Of a DNA stretch of 64,000 bases, positions 11,291 to 51,177 are shown in pieces. The stretch comes from Aurelia coerulea. Taxonomy: Eukaryota > Cnidaria > Scyphozoa > Semaeostomeae > Ulmaridae. Location of the stretch: contig CM076943.1 of the NCBI GenBank assembly GCA_039566865.1, positions 21,689,163-21,753,162 of the forward strand, written 5' to 3'. The position numbers and the translations under genes are program-made. The notes under the pieces were generated by a model. It did no database searches and was not told the DNA's origin. It worked only from the letters and a program-made list of their open reading frames with translations. Position 1 is the stretch's first letter, and each line of letters begins with the position of its first letter.

Positions 11291-12999
11291 CCCTCCTAGA
11301 CAAGGTCCTGTAGTCCGCACTTTGGATATTGGCAGCTTTGAATATCAATCTTTACCAATCTACGAAGCTGACAAGCGGAGTTTGTATGCTCTTCACGCGA
11401 TGTAAAACATGGAAGAAATGGGACAGATCGTTATCGCAAGATTTTTCTCCTTTTCAAACGTTTCTCGAGCTGAAGATTTCGGAAAGGTGTTTTAATCAGT
11501 AATCAGCAAAAAATCTGATTAAGTCGCAGAAAAACAACACACTGACTGTTTTTCTGGAACTGTTCAAAGAGGGAACTCTTTTGGGACATATACCATCTCT
11601 TGCTGATATTAGTAATGGTGTAGTAGCAGATAAATTGTAATGTATTGGAAAATATTGTCACGTGTTTGATAATTATTCCTTTATCAATAAAATGCATGAA
11701 ACATGTTTATATGCATGTGTTCAACCCTTTTTCAACTAAGCGGCCTCGTTTTGGAATTTGTCAAAATTTCTTCGTATTGCTTCCCCGAGATTGCTTCAAA
11801 CAAAATTAGTGACCTTAGATTCAGCACTCATATTTTAGTTTGGTTGCAAATTTTCATGATCATAAGCGTTTGCGATTTTGATTTTATGTCAAAAATCCGT
11901 GAACGATGACTGAGCGTGTTACCTTCAATGATTTTCCCATTCAAATCCCTTTTGCATTTTCAAATTCATTATTGTCATAAAACTACTAGGAATAGGTAGG
12001 AATGTGGAAAGTTGAATCTTAATCTACAGTAGACTAAATTTTGGGTGCTGAATCCAAGTTTTGAACGAAGAAACTTTCAAATCTTTTCAAAACCATGCCG
12101 TTAATTGAAAAGGTGTATTGCTGTATTGTTCCGCAGAGAACAGGTCTGGCTTAAATTTTCGATGGTTTCCAAAATCATGAAGAGAAATGATGATACAACT
12201 TTCTTTAAAAATAATACTAAACACTTGTCCACATCCATGATCTACTTGGAATAGATCACTTGCAGTACCTTGGAATACTTTCTTATATGATACAAGTAAA
12301 AAATAATGCCAAATCACAAAAGTAGAAATCTGAAAAGCCTCAGGCTAGATGTGAAAAAGGCATTGTGGCAATGTCTAACAAAAGATCTCTGTATTGTTTT
12401 GATTGTACACATTAACAATGCGTGTAAATATCTCAGATGCTTCAATGATTGTTTTGATTGTGTGCATAAATAATGCCCATTGTTACAACATTCCTTTTTG
12501 CTATGTACCTATATGTCTATATAGGTCTATTCCTTCCGGTTGGAGCAAAAGCCCCTCCATAATGTTTTCATTCTTCAAACATAAAAATGGTATTATGAAA
12601 CTGGGACCATCACGTTTTATACAGTTTTCAAATCACTTTTTGTTGGTATGGTGGAATGTAAAGGCAAAGCCAAGAATGGAAAAATATTTCAAATCGTTAT
12701 TACTTTTTACTAGCATTTATGTGAACTGGTGTGCAGATTTTTGAAAACAGAGCATTATTCACATGCTGTTTTTATATTTGCTGATATCTTGGGACCAATC
12801 TAAGTCCTGAATAAAGGATTCACAAGAAGACTGCACACAGCCATTTGCAGACAGCACAGGAAGAAAACTAGACTACAAATATTGTCACATGGTGGTGTAT
12901 GCTTGGGTTACCATTCTCTTGCAAAAAGTTATGGTTATTTCCATTGATACTCACATCACAACTATTTTGAGTTACAAAGCACTTGACAAAACATGGATA
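11291..12999. other. Intergenic region 3' of TMEM187
   Basis: The guanylate cyclase and TMEM187 genes converge here. I see no gene. The stretch next to 13000 should hold the TMEM187 3' UTR, but no AATAAA on the minus strand close to the stop was evident. Confidence 0.5.
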
Positions 13000-13773
13000 T
13001 CATTTTACTTTAACATGTTTAGTCAAAAGTTCTAAAAAGAACTCTGCAACAAAATGAATCTGAAGAATATCACATATTTTGGATAAAAAGTGTCCAGATA
13101 CTCTTTTGAAAATCCAGTGTTTCCTGCCAAGTTCAAGATCATAGATTTTTAAAATAACGAAACCAGCACAACACAAGACAGCAAAATTCATATGTTGCAG
13201 ACTGCTCCTTGTACCAAGCTTCCATTGACATGTGAGGCCTACAAGCACAGCAATGATGATATGGAATCCAAGGGCAATCTCAAATCCCTTGCCTGTCAAC
13301 AAGGTTAGCACGTAACTCATTGTTGACAGGCAAAGGATAACATTCTCACTGCTTGGATGCCTTTTTCGACTTAGTGCATACAACCCAAACAATGCTGCCC
13401 ATGCAAAGATTGGCAGCGTGAACCATTGATCAAGAATGGCAAACAATCGTTGTTGAGTGACAATTCGTAAAAATTGCACAGGCCCATACATTATTGACAT
13501 CATTGCAAACATGTCAAAGTAGTGGGATGCTTCGCTTGAGAGTTTTGCTCTTCCCACTTTCTTCAACCAGTAAATACCAACTATAATGTAGCCAATATTT
13601 ATGGCAGCATTGTAAGGCATTTTGTAGAGGGTTGTTGGGTCAACACGTTCTGCATATTGATGAAATCCAACCTCGATTCTGAGTGATCTGAATATGTAAC
13701 TCTTTGCAGCTGCCGTGCAAATGGCAATGCCAAAGAACAGTGTTTGTATAATTTCTTTAAAATTCCTTGCCAT
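13000..13773 (-). CDS. TMEM187: TMEM187-like multi-pass membrane protein, single exon
   Basis: The uninterrupted frame gives 257 residues from the first ATG (13773-13771) to TGA at 13000-13002. The ATG has A at -3 and G at +4. The open frame extends upstream to about 13860, but it contains no other ATG and would have to start at TTG. Visible TMEM187 features are VGFHQYAERVDP near residue 35, the conserved stretch YGPVQFLRIVTQQ followed by ILDQWFTLPIFAW around residues 95-120, GFEIALGFHIIIA around 165-180, and GHFLSKICDILQIHFVAEFF at the C-terminus. About six hydrophobic segments are spread along it. Length is close to vertebrate TMEM187 (about 260). Its molecular role is not established; a multi-pass membrane location follows from the sequence. 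It is transcribed away from DLD and is intronless. Confidence 0.9.
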   Translation of the reverse strand: MARNFKEIIQTLFFGIAICTAAAKSYIFRSLRIEVGFHQYAERVDPTTLYKMPYNAAINIGYIIVGIYWLKKVGRAKLSSEASHYFDMFAMMSIMYGPVQFLRIVTQQRLFAILDQWFTLPIFAWAALFGLYALSRKRHPSSENVILCLSTMSYVLTLLTGKGFEIALGFHIIIAVLVGLTCQWKLGTRSSLQHMNFAVLCCAGFVILKIYDLELGRKHWIFKRVSGHFLSKICDILQIHFVAEFFLELLTKHVKVK

Positions 13774-14053
13774 TATTCTCTCTTTGGTGATGATAAGATA
13801 AGACGTGGAAACTTCCAGGAAGCAAACAACCAGGCAAACCAGACAGAACAGGCAACTCAATGATATATGAAATGGTCAAGACCCAGACAACAAGACAACA
13901 ACAACACTGCAAGAATTAATGAACAGCAACAACAACGAAGCGCCTCCTTTTGGCTTCATGGCCTCTGTTTCTCAGTTTGCGAAATTACGAAAAGTGTCCA
14001 AGAAGAAGCTGCGAAAAGTTTGGGCTCAGTTTTGCCCATATTGAAAGATCAAA
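13774..14053. promoter_or_regulatory. Putative bidirectional promoter between TMEM187 and DLD
   Basis: Only 280 bp separate the TMEM187 start codon (minus strand) from the DLD start codon (plus strand), so both 5' UTRs and any core promoter must fit here. It holds a short CAA-rich tract (13890-13940) and no clear TATA box or recognisable transposon. The arrangement is the classic divergent housekeeping pair; co-regulation is inferred. Confidence 0.55.
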
Positions 14054-42363
<28,310 letters not shown>

Positions 42364-43103
42364 TTTCAGTTCAGAATTATTTTGTTGGTTTTGTTTATAC
42401 AGTAAATTTCCGCTTTTAAGTATTTATAATTAATCAAATTTCTAAAATTGAGAGTGTACATGCCTTGCAGATAATTCCAGATATGGTAGAAGGAGTGACT
42501 TTAGCTTTCCTTGATCTATTTTCTGCATCATGCTGAGACTACCTGACCTGAGTCTAAGTATGTTTCAAAATTTATGACACATAAGATTTGCGATAAGGCA
42601 AAATTACTTGCGAAAAAAGACTTCACTTGTGTTTGTTCGTGAGCTTTTGCACGTGACATCTAATTTAAAGCAGACTATAATTTTTGGTCCTGAGTTTGAG
42701 GAAAACCGGTACTGGCATAACGATGTTTTCAATATTGGATATCAGGTACACCTTGATTTTGCAGAGAGCTCAATTCAATACTGGTTGAATGAAAATTCCA
42801 GTGAAATGCGTTGCACTGCATCTTGTTTTCCATTTGCTTGTTGAATTTTTGTTCGAGATTGATAAATCTGCCCTCAAATGTTTGTTATCTTCTTATCATT
42901 TTGCCCTCAAATGTGCAGTTTTGCCCCCCTAAAATTGTGCCCTCTCTGCCATCCATGAACAATTAACTCTTGTGCAAAAGATGACAGCTTCATTTAGGAT
43001 ACAAAGAGGACTTTGTCTATAGGTTCTTCGGTCAACTCCCAGAATCATCCTGAATGCATTCTATGTACAGCAATATATTATATGAAGCAATGACAGGGCA
43101 CAC
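42364..43103. other. DLD 3' flank
   Basis: The stop codon is at 42361-42363. No obvious AATAAA lies within the first 150 bp, so the polyadenylation site was not placed. Nothing else was recognised. Confidence 0.4.
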
Positions 43104-43472
43104 GCTAGCAAACCTACACGCGTAATAGTGGTGGATGATGCGCATAAAAGGGGCAGTATATTAACTTAGATTTTGTTGGTGCGCATCTGCATAGTAGGGG
43201 TGGTATATTATCTTAAATATGGTGAATGCACATGAATGATGGTGAGGTGGATACGTATAGCAGGGGTGGGATATTATCTAAACCATCTTGGATGCGCTTA
43301 AAAGGGGTGGTATATTATCATAGATGTGATGGATACTCGTAGCAGGGGTGAGAGATGATCTTAATTGTAGTGGATACACCCCTGATACGTGTATCCAACA
43401 TAGCAAGGATAATATACTGCCCCTCTTACACGCATCCACCACTATTATGTGGTATACTCTAGGTTTGCTAGC
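43104..43472. mobile_element. Palindromic element, GCTAGCAAACCTA termini
   Basis: The left end GCTAGCAAACCTA and right end TAGGTTTGCTAGC are inverted, followed by AATAGTGGTGGATG and CATCCACCACTATT. Between them a unit of about 50-65 bp (GGGGTGGTATATTATC plus GTGGATGCGCAT-like) repeats about five times. No duplication was found. Confidence 0.7.
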
Positions 43473-44568
43473 GTAGGACCATGCAGAAGCTGTGTGCATG
43501 TATTCAGGATGATTGAATTCATTCAGATTATATCACATGCCTTTTATTTCCTTAAATATCAGCAATGCTTTTTCAAAACAAAGCAGAAAGGAAATTAACA
43601 GAACACTAAATAATATCAGTAATAGAACATCATATATATTGCAAGAACAGTTTATTTCTCAAACAACTACTGTACAACTTTGTTCAAAATTATTCCCAGA
43701 AATACTGACAGATACCAAAAAGAAAAGAGTAGTTATCAGCACCAGTACATCTAAATATTTAAAAAAGTGTGAATTTTGAAGACAATTTATGGGCAGAAAC
43801 AATCTATCAGTTTTGAAACAAAGCTACCACAAAGCAGCTTATGAGTGATCTGATCACATATTTCTAGTCCACAGAATCTGAACAGTCTTGTAACATTTGC
43901 TAACTTGTCAAGCTTGGCCCTAAACATTCTTTGTGTTCCAGACTGCTAGCTTTACCTTATCACTCAGTGCAGTATAGAGATCCTGCACTCAGTTCAAAGC
44001 TTCACATTACCATGCTGTTCTAATGCATACATCCTTTTAAAATTTGAAATTAACCAAAAATGTAAGTGCTTAGCAGTTGCAAAGTATCATTATTGCTGGA
44101 CACGGTTTAAAGGTCATCCATGTGTCCATTTATTGATCAGAACAAAATTTCCACATGCAATGTGCAAAGTTAAAGCAGCCTGGGCTTTGGTCAGTCAGGG
44201 GGCAGCTGGGAGTCAGAATGAGTTGTTATTAGTCACAAGCAAAGGGAGTGAAAAATGGGGGTCCGGGGAAAAATTTTTGGGGCCACGCCCTCTAGTCTCC
44301 CGGAGAAACGCTCTTTTTTCTGGGAATAGTTTCTTAAAGCCTATTGGATAGCGCTTATTTAACGTTTTGAAATTTGTTTACAAGCTTGAGACCTCTCAGG
44401 AGCAACAACTCTTCATTTGGCTGAAGACCTTGAATGTTCAAACCATAGAAACAGAAGCTCGAATTACTACGGTTACGGGGTGATATGCTGAACGGCTGAG
44501 AGTTAAACCTATGAATAGATAGATCGAGTTGATAATCTGTGGTTCTCAGCCTTCCATACTGGAGCCGT

Positions 44569-45774
44569 GCTATTAGAATCATGATTCTAATAGCAAGTAG
44601 CCTGGTGTGAACGCATGAACAGCCAAAGCTACGTTTTGTCTCGGTCTACCATTACCAACTCCTCAATAGCGTTCCAGATTTTACCTAAAAGTAAATACAA
44701 CTTCTCAAGACAATCAAAATCACTGTTTACCCGATCTATTTTACTGTAGTATAGTAACGATTTTGAAGACCTGTCCTTAATGCCTGAGTCTATCTTGGGT
44801 TAAAAGTAAGGAAAAAACCTCAGCAACACTCCAAAGAGAAGAGCTATCAACAATACAGTTCATTTCGAAAACCTATGTTCAAAATTATTTCCTATTTTCG
44901 TGTGTACTTCGAGAAGGCTTATGACTGAAGTTGCCCGTGCTATTAGATTTGGGAAACAAATAGCGTGGCTGCCTTCAGTCATTGATGAAGCATTTGACTG
45001 ACAGATGAAAACAATGGTTTACGTAGCACGGTAGCTGCGGCATCTTTGATAGAGACTTGCTGCTATTAGAATCAGAAAACTAATAGCGTGGCCATGTCAT
45101 TCAAAGAAAGCAATTGGAGAATTTTGTGGCAATGGCGGTACGTCATTGGTATTGTTAAACGTTTGTTAACCAGCATTAGATTTCAAAAGAGACCAATACG
45201 TTGATGTTTTTATGCAATTGAATATGTTGGGATCGTCTGTTTTCAACAAATCCACCTTTTCAAGATAAGAAGCGCGAAAGCAGAAGTATTTTACTGTTTG
45301 AGATTTTGCATTTTAAAGGCTAAAATCTTATTCTGCGTACAAAGTTTAGTGTTGAGCCAAATTTTCCCATTCATGTATGTCTTTATTTCCATATTATGGC
45401 AATTTTAAGAATTTAAAGTCATAAGGGCTTTGACCGTGAAATCAAAACTTTGGACAACTTTTGTCCAAACTTCGATTTCACAGTCAAAGCCCTTATGAAT
45501 TCAAATTCTTTATATCACCATAATTTCGAAATAAAGACAGATATGAATTTGAAAATTTGGCTCAACATTAAACTTTGTACGCAGAATATGATTTTAGCCT
45601 TTAAAATGCAAAATCTCAAACAACAGAATACTTCCGCTTTCGCGCCCCTTATCTTGAAAAGGTGGATTGTAAAGGTCCTACACAGCTGAAAGAACCACGG
45701 ACAAAGTATTTTCTAACGGTATTTCTTGGGCAATCTCTGAAAAAAAATGCTATTAGACTAATGGCACTAATAGC
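44569..45774. mobile_element. Palindrome region with TGCTATTAGA...CTAATAGC pairs
   Basis: The core 45220-45700 is an inverted repeat: TTTTGCATTTTAAAGGCTAA pairs with TTAGCCTTTAAAATGCAAAA, and the loop is CAACTTTTGTCCAAAC-like near 45455. Around it, short GCTATTAGA / TAATAGC inverted pairs recur at 44569, 44938, 45061 and 45749. The region lies next to the CRCP 3' end. Confidence 0.65.
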
Positions 45775-45815
45775 AGGGCCAGCCGCCCCTGTGGTCAGTA
45801 TATAGTTTCCCAGTT

Positions 45816-45821
45816 TTTATT
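45816..45821 (-). terminator. AATAAA abutting the CRCP stop codon
   Basis: Read on the minus strand, the TGA stop is followed at once by AATAAA. If used, this signal would leave only a very short 3' UTR. The transcript could also continue to a later signal. Confidence 0.45.
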
Positions 45822-46211
45822 TCAACTTTTATCTTCATCTTTGCTTTCTGCACATTCTTCTGGTATCACAGTTCCAATCACTTCAAGAAGTTTTTCAATC
45901 GCATCTTCAGATTTTAATCTTTCATCGAGCTCTTCAATAATCAATTGGAGTTCAACAACCGAGGTAGGTCGCAAATTCAAGAGTTGCAGCTTCTCAGCTT
46001 TCGTCAAATTGTATGGCTCCATGGCTTCAAGAAAACACTTGATAACTTCCGAGCTTTGGTAATTGCAAGGCATCTTTTCCAGGCATTTTATGGTTTCATA
46101 CGATATTGTAGCAACGTTGCTTGGTTGATTTTTTCCCTTCGTTGTCTCTTTCAGTAATGAAAGGACTTCAAAGTTTGAAAGCATCGAAACACTGTCATTT
46201 GTAACTTCCAT
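45822..46211 (-). CDS. CRCP: DNA-directed RNA polymerase III subunit RPC9 (CRCP), intronless
   Basis: From ATG at 46211-46209 (A at -3, G at +4) to TGA at 45824-45822 the frame encodes 129 residues. It begins MEVTNDSVSMLSNFEVLSLL, passes through ISYETIKCLEKMPC and the strongly conserved LTKAEKLQLLNLRP near residues 75-90, then VELQLIIEELDERL, and ends in an acidic/basic tail. This is the whole CRCP/RPC9 family fold; RPC9 pairs with RPC8 in the Pol III stalk and helps initiation. The human protein is somewhat longer at the C-terminus. The frame stays open upstream to about 46313 with no other ATG. The reading frame is intact, so a functional gene is likely. A single exon contrasts with the exon-rich DLD next door; an expressed retrocopy or loss of introns are both possible. 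No A-tract was seen downstream. Confidence 0.92.
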   Translation of the reverse strand: MEVTNDSVSMLSNFEVLSLLKETTKGKNQPSNVATISYETIKCLEKMPCNYQSSEVIKCFLEAMEPYNLTKAEKLQLLNLRPTSVVELQLIIEELDERLKSEDAIEKLLEVIGTVIPEECAESKDEDKS

Positions 46212-46318
46212 CCTCTTGTGGAGGCCTGGCTTAGGCCAAACAAACAACGGCAAAGCCTTTTCGTGTTGACTCCTTTTGGAAATATTTCGAGAACGAGGTT
46301 TGCTTCGCGCCAAAAATT

Positions 46319-46560
46319 TGGTTCAGTTCAGTTCAGTTCATATATTTTAAATCCACAACATACAATTTATAAATTACTCTACTAACAGATTACTAAACTA
46401 CAAGAAAATAAGATATTACAGAAATTAATACATTGATACGTAAAATCAATACAATATACAAATACAGAGAAATGAGATAAATTGTATGGAGTGAATTACT
46501 TGGGAGGATTTTGGTTGTGAAACAAATGCTAAAAGTCTAAAAGAAAAGCGATTTCGATTA
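46319..46560 (-). mobile_element. Possible non-LTR 3' end with (TGAAC)n tail
   Basis: Read on the minus strand, an AT-rich segment ends TTTAAAATATATGAACTGAA with three to four TGAAC units, resembling the L2 fragment's end at 51180 (AAATATTTGAAATGAAATG). It stops about 6 bp before the CRCP open frame extension. No protein remains. Confidence 0.4.
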
Positions 46561-46696
46561 TTTCACCCATCTGAGTGCATTAAATCTGATCCGATCAGAT
46601 CAAGCAAGTAGGATGAACAGAGAATTTCAATAATACAAAGAGCATTATGGTTGGCTGCACAGAAGTTGTGAAATTTATTCTTGAGGCTGCCACTAG

Positions 46697-46848
46697 CCCA
46701 GGGACGTAGGAAGCATCTGAAACTTGGAGGGGCACGACACTTCAAGGGCATTTTTCTCTCAAGCTAAAGTGGCACTTTCCAGAAAATAAAAATTGCAAAA
46801 TCTTCGGGGCAGCACGTGCCCCCAGTGCCCCCGGTTCCTACGTCTTTG
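46697..46848. mobile_element. Small hAT-like MITE, CAGGGACGTAGGAA tip
   Basis: CAGGGACGTAGGAAGC on the left and GGTTCCTACGTC on the right are inverted; GTGGCACTT and GGGGCAC segments also pair. CTAGCC lies on both sides, a possible partial duplication. It is upstream of CRCP. Confidence 0.5.
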
Positions 46849-46960
46849 CCTAGCCAAATCGCTTTGTCTTCATCACAACTGTACTGTATCTTTTGTTTTA
46901 CAAAATTTGCCTTTGCAGTTTGGACGGGTGTTTGAGTCACTGTCAAACGGTATCTGCAGC

Positions 46961-47120
46961 TAGACTTATGACGATGAGTCCCTTGTATCCCTGTGGTACC
47001 TTGCTCACAGGAAGCGCCATCAAGCACTTGGCACAATGGCACAATGGCATTCTATTGACTGAAGCACCATCAAGAAGTCAAAGAGCACAGGGAAACAAGA
47101 GACTCATCGTCATAAGTCTA
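46961..47120. mobile_element. 160-bp inverted-repeat element, TAGACTTATGA family
   Basis: The ends TAGACTTATGACGATGAGTC and GACTCATCGTCATAAGTCTA are perfect inverted repeats. Exact ATCTGCAGC nonamers flank it (46952-46960 and 47121-47129). A second member is at 55571-55670. Confidence 0.85.
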
Positions 47121-50100
47121 ATCTGCAGCCCTGAATTCAGAGTGCCTTCCTCCCCCCCCCCCATTATGCGAAGGATTTTTCGGATTTTTCATTGCTTCAG
47201 CCAAAACATGGGGTAATCTCAGTTTTCCACGATACGATGGAATGCCATTCAGATATACAAAAGTACCACAATATCAATCCAGATCTAATTCTAATCAATA
47301 TGACCATGAGATCTAGACTGATTACGATGAGTGCCAGTAATCGCTATTCAAAACGAGACTAGTACACCAGACCGAGACCGCTCTTACTGGGACTCATATT
47401 ATTACGGCAATATGTTTGGACAAAATAGGCACTAAATCCTTACTGGCTAACAAAATTGACACGTGACACGCTCTAAACCAATCAAATGGAGCCAGAAACC
47501 AACCGGGAAATTTGAAATCTCAAATTTAGGCCCTTTTTGGACGATTTACCTTCCTTCGCCAAAATATCATAGGATACAAGGGAAATGAATATTTTCAAAA
47601 CATTTCTTCACAGCCCTATTCCCAATGCCCTAATGCATAGTCAATCAAGGGCGCTACGAATTATTTCAAAATTTGAAGAAATGCCAAAACTTTGAATTCG
47701 ACCTCATTGTCACTGTAGTTTGTCATAGTAAACAGCTGATTGATGACTGAAACGCATACTCATGGAGACTAAATATTTTGATTCGAAGGTATCCTTCTGT
47801 GTGTTGAAGTATCTTCAAAACTTCTTCAAAAGATGCCAAATTTAGAGCACTATCTGGATCTTTTTTCATAAATACCTCTGGAGATATAATGAACAACGGG
47901 AAAAGTTATACTGTACGGGCCTAAAAAACCAAACCGTCGTTATAAATAAGAGGCGAATTAAAAGGTACTTACATTTGTATCTTGCAAAAAAGGACATCTA
48001 ATCAAAATCGTGAAGCGGCACAAATGATAAACGCACTTTATCTGGTTTCGATATCAAAATTCCAATTTTTGAACCGCATTCTACTGCCAGTTATCCAACA
48101 AATCGTTCATATTTCTTCTTCCAACAACATTGTCAACAAGGTCCTCCTACAAAAGGAGCGCGAAAGCGTCAATGTTCAGCCACATATATGCCAGCCATCG
48201 ACAAATAACATACGATTCCAATGAACTTTGAACAAATAACAAATATATTTACTCTCCACTTTCTAGAATGGCAAGAACTGCAATATCGAACGTGGTCAGA
48301 ACGAACGATTTGGTGATGTCCTCCTCGATAACACTTGTCCTCGCTCGTGCCTTTATCCTATTCTTCTGTCATTTTTGCGAGATTATGAGTGGTAATCGAC
48401 AATTACATCAGCCAAAAACCTCGTATAAATTTATGAATGGCGGTCCTTGCTTTCAGCAGCGCAAAAGAAATGGCTGTCGTTTCTCCTCTTACCGCACAGT
48501 ACAGTGTAGAAGGTACATGAAATAAGTATGAAATGCTGATGTACGTAAGAAAGAATATAATAGCAACAAACGGAAGAAATGTACATTTTGTTTTTAATGT
48601 GAAAAAATAGATTGACTTTTCGACAAAATAACATTTGAAATACCATTTTTAAAGCTCTTTCATATCAATTTCACATTCTGTGGGGATGTTGTAAAAAAAT
48701 ATCTATCTTTGGGCTACTTGCATCGGAGCAAAGGTCATCCATCAGAAAATCTCCCTATTATGGTCAAGCAACACAGCAGCAGCGACCAATGCTGGACATT
48801 TATATCGCACTTGTAGACTCATGGAAACATGCACGTATTTTTCGTAAGATGGCAAAGCTTTAAGTCAGTGCATGTTTTTCGAAAGTTAAGAAGCAACCCT
48901 ACCTGAATTTAAAAAGCTGAGGAACCTTTGTAATTTGCAGTTTTAATTATCCCAGCGCATTAAAAAATATTTTTGCAATATACAGTTATAAGGTTATAGC
49001 AACTATTTGGACATTATTTTGAGTGTGAATTATGTTATTTACTTGTTTTGAGATCTTACTAAGTAATTTGGGAGCCCTCTTGACAAGGTTAAATTAACTC
49101 TACACTTCTGGCACTAAAAATATAAGAAACACAAAAAGCTGTTTTTGCTGTCAAACAGAAAATACGTGAATGCTTCCATGAGTCTGCAAAGTACTATACA
49201 AATGTCAAGATTTCTGTTTGACAGCAAAACTTTAAGCCAGTATTGAAAGTTTCTCAAAATTCTCACTATCTTAGTACTCACTGGGTACAAAAACTTCTGT
49301 AGGGGTTTGGGAGGTCTCTGTGATCTCCTGTGTCATTGTAAGAATCTAAGCAAATCTTATAAATTCATGCCATGATCTAGATCAGGCAAGGAATATCATT
49401 TTAATTCTTGATGATCTCAGAGTTCAATTTCTTGAAACGAGCTTCATGCCACTCAAGTGGCCCAGAATAATTAAAATCTTTAATACTCGAGAATGTTTTC
49501 ATTTTTCATTTGGTTCTTTTTGGTCAGGATTACTTGTATGATCTAGATGGTTGCATGAATGCATAAACATAGCTTTAAAATTGTTATAAAGTGTTACAAA
49601 GACACAGGAGATCCCAGAGTGGCAGGCAATTTCTTAAATATTTGGGCAATTTTTCTACAAATAGTTTTAACAAAAAGATGTCTAGTGCCAGAAGTGTAGA
49701 CTTAATTTAGCCTTGTCAAGAGGGCTTCCAAATTACTTAGTAAGATCTCAAAACAAGTAAATAACATAATTCGCACTCAAAGTAATGTTAGTTGCTATAA
49801 CCTTATAACTGTATACACGTATCTTTTTTTATAAGAAACTAAAAATTTGGCCAGTACTGAAAGTTTCTTAAAATTATCAGATTTTGAGTACTCAGAGTTT
49901 CTTATGAGTTTCTTAGAGGTTTCATAACAATCTTCATGTTCACTACACCTGTGCCCTCGTGAACATTTGAAAACAACGTTTTTTAGGCCTTTCCAATGTT
50001 TAGACATTACTCAAGTACCTTACGAGTAATATGATACAGGAAAAAAGTGAGAATAAAGTAAAGAAATGTCAAGGATTTCCTTTATCAAAGTAAATAGTTT

Positions 50101-51177
50101 CTTAACCTATATTCTCCCAGTACTGGAGTTTCTTAATTTTTTGGCGATCTGAGAGTTGAGTTTCTTATAAGCAGTTTCTTATAAAAAAAATACGTGTAGT
50201 ACCAAAACATTTTTTGATGCGCTGGGAAAATTATAACTGCAAATTATAAAAGTTCCTTAGCTTTTTAAATTCAGGTAGCGTTGCTTGTTAACTTTCGAAA
50301 AATTGAACCTACTGTTTCTTGTGAGCTGTTTCTTATAAAAAGGTACATGCACTGACTTAAAGCTTTGCCATCTTACGAAAAATACGTGCATGCTTCCAAG
50401 AGTCTACAAGTGCGATACAAATGTCCAGCTTTGATCGCTGCTGCTGTGTTGCTTGACCATAAAAGGGTGATTTTCTAATGGATGACCTCTGCTCTGATGC
50501 AAGTAGCCCAAAGATAGATATTTTCTACAACATCCCCACAGAATGTGAAATTGATACGAAAGAGCTTTAAAAATGGTATTTCAAATGTTATTTTGTCGAA
50601 ATGGTCAATCTATTTTTTCACATTAAAAACAAAAAATGTGCATTTCTTCCGTTTGTTGCTATTATATTCTTTCTTACGTACTTCAGTATTTCATACTTAT
50701 TTCATGTACCTGCTACACTGTACTGTACGGTAAGAGGAGAAACGACAGCCATTTCTTTTGCGCTGCTGAAAGCAAGGACCGCCATTCATAAATTTATACG
50801 AGGTTTTTGGCTGATGTAATTGTCGATTACCACTCATAATCTCGCAAAAATGACAGCAGAATAGGATAAAGGCATGAGGACAAGTGTTCCCTGGTGAGGG
50901 GGGTGAGACACCCCCCCAATAATTCTGAATATTCGGTCCCAAAATTTTGAAATTCGGTCCCGCGACAAATTCAAGACCTCAGTTGTTAAAGAGGTCTTCC
51001 GGCAAGGGCAATTTTTGATTATCATTTTTCGGGCGGAAATTTTGATCGAAACATCTTGCAATCAAGGCGTTATTTAGTAGTAAATCAAAGAATTTTCTTT
51101 CAAAAGCGTCAAAAAAAATTTTCGCGCGCCTTCGGCGCGCTCATTTTCCATTATATCGTTGACGCCATCTTTGCAAG

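Noticed and set aside
13774..13860. N-terminal extension of TMEM187 with a hydrophobic segment
   Set aside because: The extension has no ATG (it would begin at TTG), and the ATG at 13773 gives the usual family length and a good context.
46212..46313. 34-codon N-terminal extension of RPC9
   Set aside because: It has no ATG and no counterpart in the family; it is more likely 5' UTR.
48268..50942. Duplicated 46-residue frame with the sequence MSGNRQLHQPKTSYKF in both arms of the giant palindrome
   Set aside because: It is the same repeat read in opposite orientation, with no known domain and no supporting gene structure.
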